From the NCBI GenBank assembly GCA_905178155.1, contig CAJINV010000019.1, positions 564,475 through 628,474 of the forward strand: a DNA stretch of 64,000 nucleotides, given 5' to 3'. Below, piece by piece: positions 11,121-21,954 of this stretch (the first letter of the stretch is position 1; each line of letters starts with the position of its first letter). The translations under genes were made by a program, and so were the position numbers. This stretch comes from Amoebophrya sp. A120. Lineage: Eukaryota; Sar; Dinophyceae; Syndiniales; Amoebophryaceae. The notes beneath the pieces are model-generated. The model was not told where the DNA came from and ran no database searches. It saw nothing but the letters and a program-made list of their open reading frames with translations.

Positions 11121-14100
11121 ATGTCTTCCCCGCCGGGCGGCGGGCCGGGCGCAACCATGGCCCAGCAGTCCACGATGCAGAAGTCCAGCTCTTCCCAGTC
11201 CTCCACCCGGTTTCAGCGGACCTCTCTCCAGTTCCCGGCCATCGCGAATGACAAGCGAAAGGTCAACCAGTTTCTGGTCCAAGCGGTGCAAGCCGGGGAT
11301 TTGGACCAGATAAACGCATTGGTTCTGGAGGACGGTGCGGATTTGGAATGCAAGGACCGGCTCGGGAGACCGTTGTCAAAGGTCGCGGTCCAGTCGGAGC
11401 TCTTACTACCGCACCAGAAGGACGCGGTAGTGAAACTGCTAGAGGAACTCCCCGGGAGGGTAGCGGCGATCGGGGAAATCGCGCAGACGGACTCGTTTTC
11501 CGGCTTGAAGCTGAACACCAACGCGACCAAGCACAAGCATTGCAAGAGAAACCGGACTATCAAATGCAAATATGTCCGGGTCTGGAAACTTGTGATGCTA
11601 AAATGTGCATGATGGAAACACTTTCGAACGCAGCTCAGCATGACAACTTTCCGCAGGGCTTTCTCATAGGCAGTCCGCATGAGAAATTACGTTTTTGCAT
11701 GACCAAAGAGGCTGCGGCTTTTGTCGGTTATGCAATACAGATTTCCCAGGAATGTAAAGCTAGCATTACAAGTTCCAACTTTCCAGACCCAGACACTTTG
11801 CAATCCATACGGACGGTTTTGTCCACATTCGCGGATGCGATTAATCGAGGGACGAGTAGTGTCGCGACGGTCAGGAAAAGCGCGCCGGATATGGCACAGT
11901 ATTTATTCATGATTTGATGTGATGCATAGAATGCAAGATGAAAGTGAAACTACAAACTTGTCGTGCAAATTTAGGCTGGATGATTATTCAGTGGAAAAAA
12001 ATGATGCGAACTAGGCACGCCACCATGAAGAATCCAGATTTGATGAAGATACCAGCAGAGCAGTTTAACTATGTATTGCAAAAATGTCTGGGTCTGGAAG
12101 AATGCAACTTGTCATGCTGCGTTTGGATGTCTAAAAAAGTTGTGTTGCATGAGCAGCAAAAGGGTTCTAGTTTTTGCTACGCGGGGAGGGCATTTGTCAT
12201 GCGGAATAGGCATCAAGAATCCCTCAAAAAACCTGTGATGCTAGGGCATGCATCACAGACATCATGGCTCATGCAAACCGTGCATGACAAGTCTCAGAAT
12301 CTTCCAGACCCAGACACTTTTGCAATCCATATTAACAAAACGCTATCAATTTGGACGAAAGCGGTCGGCGGTGAGCCTGTGGTCAACGCTTTGTCGCGGG
12401 TATAAGTTGATCAGGATTCATCTATACAATTATGCTGCGCTAGATATGTAATTTGTCTTGCGGGATTCGTATGCCACTAATGCTCATGCTAGAGATTGTC
12501 ATGCTAAAGTCTTGTTATTCAACAATACCAACGATCCAAAACCAGTCCGGCAACTTACTCTACTCCGACACGACCCTAATCCAAGACAACGCAGCCGCGT
12601 GGGGCCAGCTGTTGGGTAGTCGAGAAGTAGCACTGTATTACCTATCCAGAAGTCCGAACTTGCTGAAACTGAACCAACAAACGAGGAGTAAGTGCTGGCA
12701 AGCGCTGTTGGACGTTTTGAAGGCGAAACCATTGGTCTTTTGGGTGATGCACCAAAGTATAGTGGAATCGGTTTTTGATAAAAAGTATCAAGTGCAAGAG
12801 TGTCTGGGTCTGGAAACTTGTAATGCTAAAAATGAATGATAGACGCACTGCAATACGCAGCTATGCATGACAAATTTTTTGGCTGCCATGTCTTACGTAT
12901 TCCGCATGGCAAACTGCGTTTTTGCACGACAGGTAAGAGGGCTTTTTCGTGCCTATGCAACACAGATTCTCGAGTCATGCGAGACAAGCGTGACAAACTT
13001 GCATTCTTCCAGACCCAGACATTTTTGCATTTGATAAAAAGACGCACTAGCGAACCCGCTTGCAATCAGTTATTTTGTTAGAGCTTGTTCATGCTGTCGC
13101 TGTGAATTTCAATTTTCCTCGCTTGCTGATGTCGCTTTTTCTTTGATGCGGTTTCCCGCGAAAATGAAAAAGACCACCTTTTCAACATCGGTCGAAAAAC
13201 CACTTCACATCAAATCTTGATCAGGTTGCGTCCCGCAGCGCGTCGAGGTCCTGGGTCGTAGCACCTACGGCTCCGCGTATCAGGGTACCTACACCAGGAT
13301 AGACGGGTGCAAAATCAACGACAAAGTCGTGTACGTCAAAGACGAATTGGAGCCGCCAAAACCGAAAATCGGCTCTGGCCCGGGGCCGGAATTCGAGTCA
13401 CCGAGGAGTCGCAGGGAGCGGAAGGAAAAGGAAGCGGAGGAAGCGAAAAAGGGGAAGGACGTATCCTGTGCAAAAACGTCCCCACCCCAGAGTCAAGATG
13501 GAAAACGTACTACACAAATCAACAAGCTTTGGTTGATGCGCATAACAAGTTTGGCTTCGCATTGTAGTCGCGTTTCGCTAGTGCAGCAGTATCACAGATC
13601 CAGCATGTCGTGCGGATTCGAGCATCACAAATTTCGAAACCCACACAGAAAATGCTTCTCATGGGGCTTAACATGATGAACATTTTAAGCATGCAGATTT
13701 GCATCACAACTCTGGGGTGAGGACCTTTTTATTTAGGAGAGGACGTGGGGGAAAGCAGTTCGTCTTCCAGTAAGGAACCGTCAGCGGATGATGTGCCGGA
13801 AATCACGATACCAAGATCCGTCATGTATAAAGATGCATTTCTGTTTTTCGAAGCTCGCTTATTCGATGTATGATGCAATGCTTGCATTTACAATGCCGCC
13901 TTGTCATGCGTTTCCTCCAACACATCAGGTACCTCCTTCTCGATGAAGAGCAGCGGTGGCAGCTGACGAGTAAAAAAGACCCCATCTCGAAGATCCCGCT
14001 CCAACGTGTCAACCCGGTTGTGATCCGCCATCTGGGGACAGTCGACTCCCGGGCGATCTTGGATCCAACCCAACTTTACCTCGACAACTTCCCCTGGGAG

Positions 14101-17100
14101 CTCCGACAGGGCCTGGGGAAGTTCGCGGAGGACCGGAAGTTGAAAGTTTTACCGCTCAACGAGGGGAAGGAGTTTGTCGCCAAGCCGCTCTTTTACCTCC
14201 CGCCCGCACTGATCCGCGCATCGTACGGAGTGTTGAAGGAGATGCTGGGTCCGCTCTGGGCCGTGAACACGGACACAAAAATACAGTACGAAGTGTGTCC
14301 GGACCTGCGGAAGAAAGATCTGTGCTTCGGGGAAGCGGATCCAGAGGCAACGGAAATCTACTTTTTCAAACGGCTAGGGGGGTTTTCAGCGCTCAAAAGT
14401 ATTTTTTTGGCTGTGTTTTGTTTGCTGCAATAAAGTTAGCAGCTTTTTTTTGCGTTCTTTCCTCACGCAGACGGAGAAGTATACTTAATTTGTTCTACTA
14501 CCTGTTCGATGTTGACAATGAATGATACTGCAGATTACATCTACCTGAAACCGGACATGTATCGCGAGGAGGGGCTAGAGCCGACGGAAACCGCCTGTGA
14601 GATGGTACTGTGGGACCCGGTAACGATCTACCTGCTGTTCTACCGAATGAACAACCTGGAAGCGGACGAAGCAGCTGAGCAAGCGGGCGAGGACGAGCTC
14701 GTGTCACAAGTCCCCTGGTTGCCAGAGTGGACCGAGGAAATTGGGATGATGACGCCGCGAGTGGAGGGTTGGAAGGGCGGAAGGTTCCGGGTGTTTTCGA
14801 AAAGCTTTCCGCGAGGGACCTGCCGTATAGGGGTTTGTTTTGTGCTATTTCTATCGCGGTAGAAATTGTATACATTCCACAAAGATCAATGAGAGTGACT
14901 TTCACATCATCATAGTAAGTACAACCCTTCGCAAAAACAAAGAAACACATTCAAACTTCTATCAATCAAGGTATCCCCGGTTGCGGTCCCGCTATCCGCC
15001 CACCCCTTATCTACGGAAAAGTCGGCGCCTACGGGTATTCGAAGCAGTCCGAGAAACCCCTTTTCGTGAACTACACACAGAAATTGAACGACTACTGTAT
15101 GGCTCGCTCAGATGTTACAATCTCAAACGTTACAATAAAGTCGGGAATTGGAAGACCAATGGCCTTGCATGAACAGCACGACAGACTCGTAGACCGTTCC
15201 ACTTTCGGCAATACAAATTTCGTCAGATTGCGGCGTGGTTTGGATCTCCAAAACTTGTCATGCGGAATCCCATGAGAGTTGGCTAGATAATGCACTTTTT
15301 GCATCACAGATATCCACATTGTAACGCTTGAGATTGTAACAGCTGAGCAGGTTATATACTGCTTCGCAATCCAGGATGAGACGTACGATCCGGAGGAGAT
15401 TGCGAAAAAGGACCTGGTATCAAATGCAAAAATGTCTGGGTCTGGAAGCTTGTGATGCTAAAATGCGGCTGAGAGAAACAGTTCCGAATGCAACCCAGCA
15501 TGACAACTTTCCAGAACGCTTTCTCATAGGCAATCCGCATGAGAAACTGCGTTTTTGCGTGTACAAAGGAGGCCGCGACTTTTGTTGGCTGTGCAATACA
15601 GATTTCCTAGGTATGGAAAGTTAGCATCACAAGTTCCAACCTTCCAGACCCAGATATATTTGCAATGCATACCTGGAGTTGGAGGAAAACCCGGAGGAAA
15701 AACCGAATCTAGACGATGAGGAAGAGCAAAAACTCGCCATGGCGGAGTACTGGGAGAGACAGACGGAACATCTACACCCCGCGGAGTACCAGTTGCTGAT
15801 GCTCGGATCGTTTGACGCTTTCAACGACTACACGTTTCTGCAGTTGATTTACGAAGACGTGATGGACAAAAGTGCGAAGACGGACGTCCCGCAGTTCACG
15901 CTGCAGGTGTCAAAACCGGTGACCGTGTTTCTGTGCTACTTCGAGGAGGATATACCGGACGACGTCAGAGTGTGGCACGTGACAGAAGGGTGGAAAACGG
16001 ACGAGAAGTTGAAACCGCCAATAATTCGACACAGGAAAAGCCGGAGTGATTTAACGGCCTGTTCGATCAGGGTGAAAGATTTTTACGACGGGGAGATAAA
16101 AGTCAAATCCAGCCAGGGGGCGTTGATGGTAAGTTTGGATTTAATATTTTTTTCGCTGCATTTTTTGTGATGCGAGGTTGCGGATGAGTGAAGGAACTTG
16201 TCGTGCAGTTCAGCCATGCGCATGCCTACTTAGCTCTACTCAATAAAATCTATTATTCCAGGTTGCCTTCTTCAAGCCGATTCCCGCCAGGTCGGCAGAG
16301 GAAGATGACGTGGATCCGGCGAAAAAGGAGCTGCTGACAAGACCCCAGCTCTTCAGCAGCCACCCGCAAGTCTTTGAACTATTTAACCGCTTGAGGGATG
16401 AGTTTGGCGACGTGGCGGCGAGAAGGTACAGGAATGTCATGCAAGGCTTTCGCGATAAAAAGAAAAACATGATATCAGTTTTGCATGCATCGAATGCTGT
16501 TTTTCCGTGCGTGGTCAAACAAAACACAACTTCCCTGAAGGTACCTCGCCCGTCAGCAAGTCGCGCCGGGTTACCAGCTCGCGGGCCAGTGGATTTTCCG
16601 GCTCGGGAAGGTGTACCCGTGGGTCCGCGAGTTGAAACTGGAACTGTTGGAATCGTTCAACATCCTGAACATGGACGAGATTCTCCGCGCAGTGGAGTTA
16701 CACCCAGAAATCCTCGCAGCGAACGGGCCGCATTTGACCCGAGCCTTTAACACCATGAAGAACCTAAACGTGTTTGGCGGAAAAGCGGAATTGAGGTCCG
16801 CACTGCAGAAATGCCCGCTGCTTTTACAAGTCTCCGCGAACGTAATCGAGGCCGCGAACACGTTGATAAAGTCGACTTTTTATCAAATGCCAATATGTCT
16901 GGGTCTGGAAGGATGCAACTTGTGATGCTACCTGTGGACTCTACATAAAATCTGTATTGCGTGAACAGCAAAAGAGGTGTATTTTGTGCTACGCAAGGAG
17001 GGCGTTTCTCATGCGGTATGAGCATCAGAAAGCCCTCGCAAAGTCTGTGATGCTAGGGCATGCATCACCGACCTCATGGGTCATGCAAAATCTGCATGGC

Positions 17101-17582
17101 AAACTCCTGCATTCTTCCAGACCCAGACATATTTGCAATGCATACTTTTGAGGAGGAATCACCGGTCCTGTTCGAGTCCAAGCCGGACCTGCTGCAGAAG
17201 GGACTGGAAATCAACTATGCATTGCAAAAGTATCGTACTCGTACATATGCATTACAAATTTTCTCAGCATCAGAAATAAAATTTGTAATGCGGATTCCCC
17301 TTAGCGCCTAGATTTGTAATGCGTCACTGCAATTAGTACGAGTACGATACTTTTGTACTGGAAATCAACACGCTATTCGACAAGATCTACGCGATGTTCG
17401 GAGGAAATAAGGAATTCGTGAATCACCGGCTGAAGCAGAGCGTCAAGGAAGTGAACGACTGGCAGCAGTGGTATAAAATGCTCACCGCGAGTTCCGAGAA
17501 ACAGGAGGAATGGATCGGAAGATTGCAGGTGTACGAAGATTTTAAGGCGGTCGGGAGTCAGACGGGGAAAATTGGGTGGTGA
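11121..17582 (+). CDS. Helical-repeat protein, ankyrin-like N-terminus and mTERF-like segments
   Basis: Sixteen exons: 11121-11557, 11815-11899, 12061-12069, 12337-12399, 12546-12756, 13225-13461, 13746-13824, 13929-14398, 14534-14824, 14971-15097, 15362-15417, 15677-16128, 16262-16425, 16541-16880, 17150-17215, 17370-17582; about 1099 residues. All phases agree except at the 11899/12061 border, where no GT-AG choice keeps frame, so the 9-nt exon is uncertain. Near residues 50-95 an ankyrin-like unit is visible (VQAGDLDQINALVLEDGAD). Farther on, helix pairs such as ALYYLSRSPNLLKL, ILRAVELHPEILAANGPHL and ALQKCPLLLQVSANVIEAAN resemble mTERF repeats, which bind organellar nucleic acid in known proteins. 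The middle holds a charged stretch, then a compact region (LYLDNFPWELRQGLGKFAED). I cannot name it; an organellar or nucleic-acid role is inference only. Confidence 0.78.
11558..11809. mobile_element. Introner-like element, family A
   Basis: 252 bp. Flanking repeat CGGAC at 11553-11557 and 11810-11814. Joins RNRT to VLSTFAD. Confidence 0.9.
12070..12331. mobile_element. Introner-like element, family A
   Basis: 262 bp with variant left end TATGTATTGCAAAAATGTCT. Flanking repeat TTAAC at 12065-12069 and 12332-12336. Joins FN to KTLSIW. Confidence 0.88.
12757..13224 (+). other. GT-AG intron containing a family A element
   Basis: GTATAGTG to TTGATCAG. The phase-1 join CAA A|GT TGC keeps the frame (VMHQSCVPQRVEVLG). 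The element at 12786-13036 sits inside it, so that insertion hit a pre-existing intron. Confidence 0.82.
12786..13036. mobile_element. Family A element nested in a canonical intron
   Basis: 251 bp, left end TATCAAGTGCAAGAGTGTCT. Flanking repeat AAAAG at 12781-12785 and 13037-13041. Removing only this element leads to a stop two codons on, which fits its lying in the larger GT-AG intron. Confidence 0.88.
13462..13740. mobile_element. Introner-like element, family B, forward
   Basis: 279 bp. Family B ends are TATCCTGTGCAAAAACGTCC (then CCACC) and the reverse complement; the right end here is decayed to AGGAGA. Flanking repeat GGACG at 13457-13461 and 13741-13745. Joins GKDV to GESSSS. Confidence 0.88.
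13825..13928 (+). other. Canonical GT-AG intron
   Basis: GTATAAAG to ACATCAG; joins SVM to YLLLDEEQRW in phase 2. The other canonical introns of this gene are 12400-12545, 14399-14533, 14825-14970, 16129-16261 and 16426-16540. Confidence 0.82.
15098..15356. mobile_element. Introner-like element, family G
   Basis: 259 bp. Family G ends start TATGGCTCGCTCAGATGTTA and continue CAATCTCAAACG; right end ...GGTTATA. Flanking repeat TACTG at 15093-15097 and 15357-15361. Joins LNDYC to FAIQDE. Confidence 0.9.
15418..15671. mobile_element. Introner-like element, family A
   Basis: 254 bp. Flanking repeat CCTGG at 15413-15417 and 15672-15676. Joins KKDLE to LEENPEE; 56 nt of exon separate it from the family G element upstream. 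Confidence 0.91.
16881..17144. mobile_element. Introner-like element, family A
   Basis: 264 bp. Flanking repeat CTTTT at 16876-16880 and 17145-17149. Joins IKSTF to EEESPV. Confidence 0.9.
17216..17356. mobile_element. Family E element with a 13-bp flanking repeat
   Basis: 141 bp. Flanked by ACTGGAAATCAAC at 17203-17215 and 17357-17369 instead of 5 bp; the right end lacks the usual GCATA tail. Joins GLEIN to TLFDK in frame. Confidence 0.85.
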
Positions 17583-18684
17583 GGGAAAGGCAAGGAGGTT
17601 TGAAAGACAACTTCAAGACTATCAATTCCTTTTCCAGGATTGCTGCAATTTCTGTCTGGGCAGTAAGTAACACCATTTTCCAACATCCAGTTTGCAGCAG
17701 ATTCGATTTATTGTTTGATGATTCAAGATTCAGTGCTCTGTTTTTAGAAACGTTTGTTTATTTTCACTTTACAATTACAAGATGAAGCAACGAGTAGCTT
17801 CACGAAATCCAAAGTAGACAGCACGGAATTATTGTGATGCCACGATGTTGGCTCCACTTTTTTTGTACGATTTACCTCAGAAACTTCTTTGGCGAAGAGA
17901 CCGCGTCTTGCTCTTGTCTCTGAGCTTTTTATCGAGAAGTGGATGTAGGCAAACTCTATATGCTAATGTAAACCTCTCTGATAATGATGATGATCTTTGT
18001 CATACCCTCGTCCCTCCTTCCCACTTTTATGTACAATGACTTGATAAAAGAACACGCTTTTTTACCCTGTAAGTAGCACCACCTAGTACGCATCTTCACC
18101 GGCTGCCCTCGTTTCACACTTCACACGTCAAGGGCTAGCTCTGTATTGATTGTAAATGCAATATAATCTCGTCCAAATTAGAAATCCACGCGAGACCACA
18201 GTGGCTTGCCGCGTCTCATCATCTATCTTTCATTTCATACGAGACAAAAGAACCGTTATTTCTATGCAATGAGTTTCATCCCAACAGAACATTGAAGGTC
18301 CACCAAAGCAATGAACCCCGAAACCAAGATAAAACTAAAAGCGTGCGACTTATTGTAATACTCTGAATTGCAGGAGATGACGAGTTCGGGAGCAACGGCG
18401 TGCCTTTGCAACGACAAGCACTGGCACCTCCTCTATTTTGGATCCTAAACCGCTGGGCTTTGATGTGATCTACTGCAGAAACAGCAGGTCCAAGTTTTCA
18501 AGTTAAAGTGCTCAAGATGGTCCTCGTCCACGGAAAATTATAGTCCGGTTGTGACAACCGCTCCGGCGGAAGTCATATGTTTTTCCGGTGCATGAAAATG
18601 TAGCGCAGCACCTAGGGAAGCAGAAGCAACATCGTGGTGCCGCATCGAGCCGAGAAGTTGCAACACGATAGAAACGCCGCAACT
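17583..18684. other. Intergenic, no gene seen
   Basis: About 1.1 kb, T-rich. Short frames only, no element ends. Transcript ends are likely but unmarked. Confidence 0.5.
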
Positions 18685-20635
18685 ATGGCGGGTTTCGGGC
18701 TGTTTTCCCTTCTTTTGGCAAGAGCCATCTTCTTCCCCGTGTGCACCGATGGACTGGCGATTTTTTCCAGAACCGGGTCAACATCCGCGACAACAGAAGA
18801 GAAAAGTAACCAGCGCACCGCCGCGTGCCAGCTGTGCACAGCCTTGTGCGGACAGAACGCCTGCTCCGCGGGTGTCTGCCCGTTGGACAACTACGACAGT
18901 CTGAATCGGTACGAGGCAAGCAATATCAAATGCAAAAATGTCTGGGTCGGGAAAATTGCGAGATTTGTCACGTTTGTCTGGCAGGACCAGGAAGCTTGTG
19001 ATGCGTGTCCAAGAAGAGACCCTTTTGCCTGTCATGCAAAAACGCAGTTTGTCATGCGAAAAACGCAACACAAAGAAGCGCAGAGATTTCTCATGCTTGC
19101 CTGTGCATTACAGAGCATTCACTATTCCCAACGCAGCATTACAAGTTTCCAGACCCAGACATTTCTGCATTTGATAAGCAACCAGTGTTGGACTTGTGTT
19201 GCAGAGGACGCGAGACAAATCGACGGGTTCGAAACTTGCAATGCGGTGGTATGGATTGCAAAAATGTCTGGGTCTGGTGGAAGATTGCAACTTGTCATGG
19301 TAAATCCGAATCATGCAGATATCTGTGTTGCATGAGTGCCAAAAGCTGTCCACTTTCGACCAAGTTTGGAGGGAGTTTCTCACGCAGGATAGGCATGGCA
19401 GGGGCCTCACAGACTCTGTCACGCTAGGTCCCGCATTCCAGAGCTCATGGGTCATGAAAAACCTGCATGACAAGTTTACACTCTTCCAGACCCAGACACT
19501 TTTGCACTTGATAGGTGGCTTCAGCCGACAATGGTGCGGCTGTGATTGCCGGCACTGGTGCAGGAAATGCTGACTCGACAAAGAAGAAGAGTCTTGTGCA
19601 CACCGCTAGCAGCACTACTTCCTCTGCTTCTGTCACGACTTCCACAACTCTATCGCAACAGAATAAATCCAGCACGACCACCAAAAACGCGGAATTAGAA
19701 AAGCAAGCGGCCAAAGTGCTGGAATCCGCGCAACAAGCCTCTGAGAACGCAAAGCAGCTCGAGGAAGCCGCTGCGAAACAGCTGGAAGCGAATCAGAAAT
19801 TGCAGAAAACGTCTTCGGGGACGAAGAACGCACGGGAATCCGACATGCTGGCGGTGCAGGCACAGGCGCTGCAGAAGGAAGCAGACAAAGCAAAATCCGC
19901 CTTGGATATCGCGAAGAAAGCAACGGAAGAAGTAGCGCGGCGGTATTTGAAGTCGTACGAAGCGCTGCGGGCCCAGCAAGTGGAGTTGGACAACGTTGCG
20001 GGCGAGATGCAGGCGGCGGAAAAAAATACCCAAGAAAAAACTGTGTTAGTCGTGTAACTTTCCTTGGGTGACAGCATCACAGATCTGCTCTACATGATAG
20101 AGATAGAAAGCGACCTGTTATGCGTGGCTTGTGACGGACGATACACATGGAGAGACGACTTCGTGGTTGTCTGGCATGACAGGCGTAACTCTCTTGCATG
20201 TTCTGAGTTACAGAGTTACACTTACACATTTTTTTTTGCATAAAAAACCAACTCCAACTAATGACTGCCTGGAAACAAGCGTCCGCGAAGGCCAGCGCGC
20301 TGGCGAACAAAGCCGCGGATCTGGGCCAGAGTGCGGAGCAGGCGTCTTTAGCGAGTGCAAAGGCGACCTCGATCCTGGAAGCCGCGAAAGCCGCCCGGGC
20401 GAGCGCCGCCACGGCGACGGTGCAGGCGCAAACGGTGCTGGCGCGGTTGGCCGGCGGGGCTGGCGCGGGGGTGGCGGTTCCGGCGCTTCTGCACACAGCG
20501 GAAAATAAGTATACCCACGTGGGAGAGAGGACTTCTTCTGTCGAGCAAGACAAAAGTAGAAATGGAACACCGGTGGAAAAAAACGTGGAAGATGAGAGCG
20601 ATCTCGCGCAGGCGGCCGCCGCGGTGAGTGCGTGA
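18685..20635 (+). CDS. Secreted Cys-rich plus Ala-rich coiled-coil protein
   Basis: Exons 18685-18923, 19182-19249, 19519-20026 and 20248-20635 give 400 residues, in phase at all three IE joins. I chose the ATG at 18685 because the frame upstream lacks an ATG and the protein then opens with a signal-peptide-like stretch (MAGFGLFSLLLARAIFFPVC). Residues about 45-100 hold a Cys-rich module (CQLCTALCGQNACSAGVC, then CWTC and TCNAV). From about 105 a Ser/Thr linker leads into long Ala/Lys/Glu/Gln heptad-like helix (QASENAKQLEEAAAKQLEAN) continuing after the last join with further Ala-rich helix. Likely exported or in the secretory path; role unknown. Similar Ala-rich coiled coils are found in many unrelated surface and structural proteins. 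Confidence 0.72.
18924..19176. mobile_element. Introner-like element, family A
   Basis: 253 bp. Flanking repeat AGCAA at 18919-18923 and 19177-19181. Joins YEASN to QCWTC. Confidence 0.9.
19250..19513. mobile_element. Introner-like element, family A
   Basis: 264 bp, left end TATGGATTGCAAAAATGTCT. Flanking repeat GGTGG at 19245-19249 and 19514-19518. Joins CNAV to ASADNG. Confidence 0.9.
20027..20242. mobile_element. Introner-like element, divergent family I
   Basis: 216 bp. Left end TACCCAAGAAAAAACTGTGT pairs loosely with the inverted right end (TATGCAAAAAAAAATGTGTA). Flanking repeat AAAAA at 20022-20026 and 20243-20247. Only this boundary keeps the frame, joining QAAEKN to QLQLMTAW. Confidence 0.75.
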
Positions 20636-21954
20636 GACGAACACCGGAGACGAGTTCTTGCTGGGGGCTTTAATTTATTACCTGCCGAAGCAAGAGTAGA
20701 GTTCGACGAGCCCCATCCTGCGTCACTGTTGAGTTTTTGATTTTCAAAACTTCTCTTTTCCAACCGAATCCATGAAAGTAAAGTTTTTTTGAACAAGTAC
20801 AGCTGTCACAAGCACGCAATCGGGACGAGGACACATGTTGCATCAAGCTGCACCTGATGTCCATCGAAAGCAGGAAATAGCGAAGCCTTACTCGGTGCTT
20901 GTGCCAATGGTTCCTTGCACAGTTGTTCTTCTGCCATTTTTTCTTCTCTGTGTCAAGCGGACTCGATTGTTGATAGCATAAAGAAAGAAGATCCAAGATT
21001 TCTTTTCTTGTCGAAGAAGATTTTGCTGCTCCATTTGTTCGGAGCTTCACCAATCTGGTAGAATATTTTCTCGAAAAAACCGCGAAGATCTAAGTTAGTT
21101 GGGGAGTTGTAGAGCTTGCTTTGTCAAACAGCTGCAGCGATATTTTATACTTAGCTAAAAAACGACTCAGGCTCAACTTTCGCAGTAGTCTCTGCTGCGT
21201 GCGGCGTTTTGATCTGTCCGAGACTGTTTCTATTTCGTGCTTTGATGTTGATCACAACCACGACTACTTTCCTTGCACGCCATCTCTCATCACATGGCTT
21301 GTGCCTTTCACTGATCTCTTTTCCCGCGTTTTGTACCTTTTCTTTTGAGATTTATTTTCTGCAGTCTGTCTCTCTGTTAGTTTGCTGCAGTGTCTGTGAC
21401 TGTGTGAGGAGAAGCAGAAGACGTAATAATTTTGTTGTAAGTATCTATGTTGAAGTAGACCGAAAATAAATTCATTGAAAAGCCGGTGGTCTTCTAAGTA
21501 GCTCCAGAAAGAAAAAGCACTACTTTTTCTCGAAGCAAAGGAAAAGCACTCCTGTCTAATGCGAAGTAATACAATTTCATATTCAATTAGAAATAGATGA
21601 AAGACAAACACGACTTCTGATCGTAAGTCGACCACACTATCAAATTGCTAGTACTTCTACTGGAAACAAGCTTTTCTGATTCTGAATTGGTATCTCTCAA
21701 CAAGAAACTCGTAATATAGCAATAGCACTGCTTTAATTATTTCTTCTTTGGTGCCACTAGTAGCTCAGACTTTTTCCAACTTTTTCGTTTTTCACACGTT
21801 CTGCCTTGCCATTGGGGCAATATTAGTATTACGACAGGAAAAGATTTTACAACTTCACTGAAAATAATATATACCTGCTAACACCATCCACAAACCAATT
21901 TGGTTCAAAAAGATTCCTCATCATCTTCATCTATCCTACCAAAAATCCGTCTAC
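20636..21954. other. Intergenic, no gene seen
   Basis: About 1.3 kb, T-rich with short frames on both strands. No repeats with inverted ends noted. Confidence 0.5.

Noticed and set aside
11899-12061. Simple GT-AG intron between the second and third exon of the ankyrin/mTERF-like gene
   Set aside because: The obvious donor (CA|GTATTT) leaves phase 2, and every nearby AG gives a frame that stops or disagrees with later exons; the border is marked uncertain instead.
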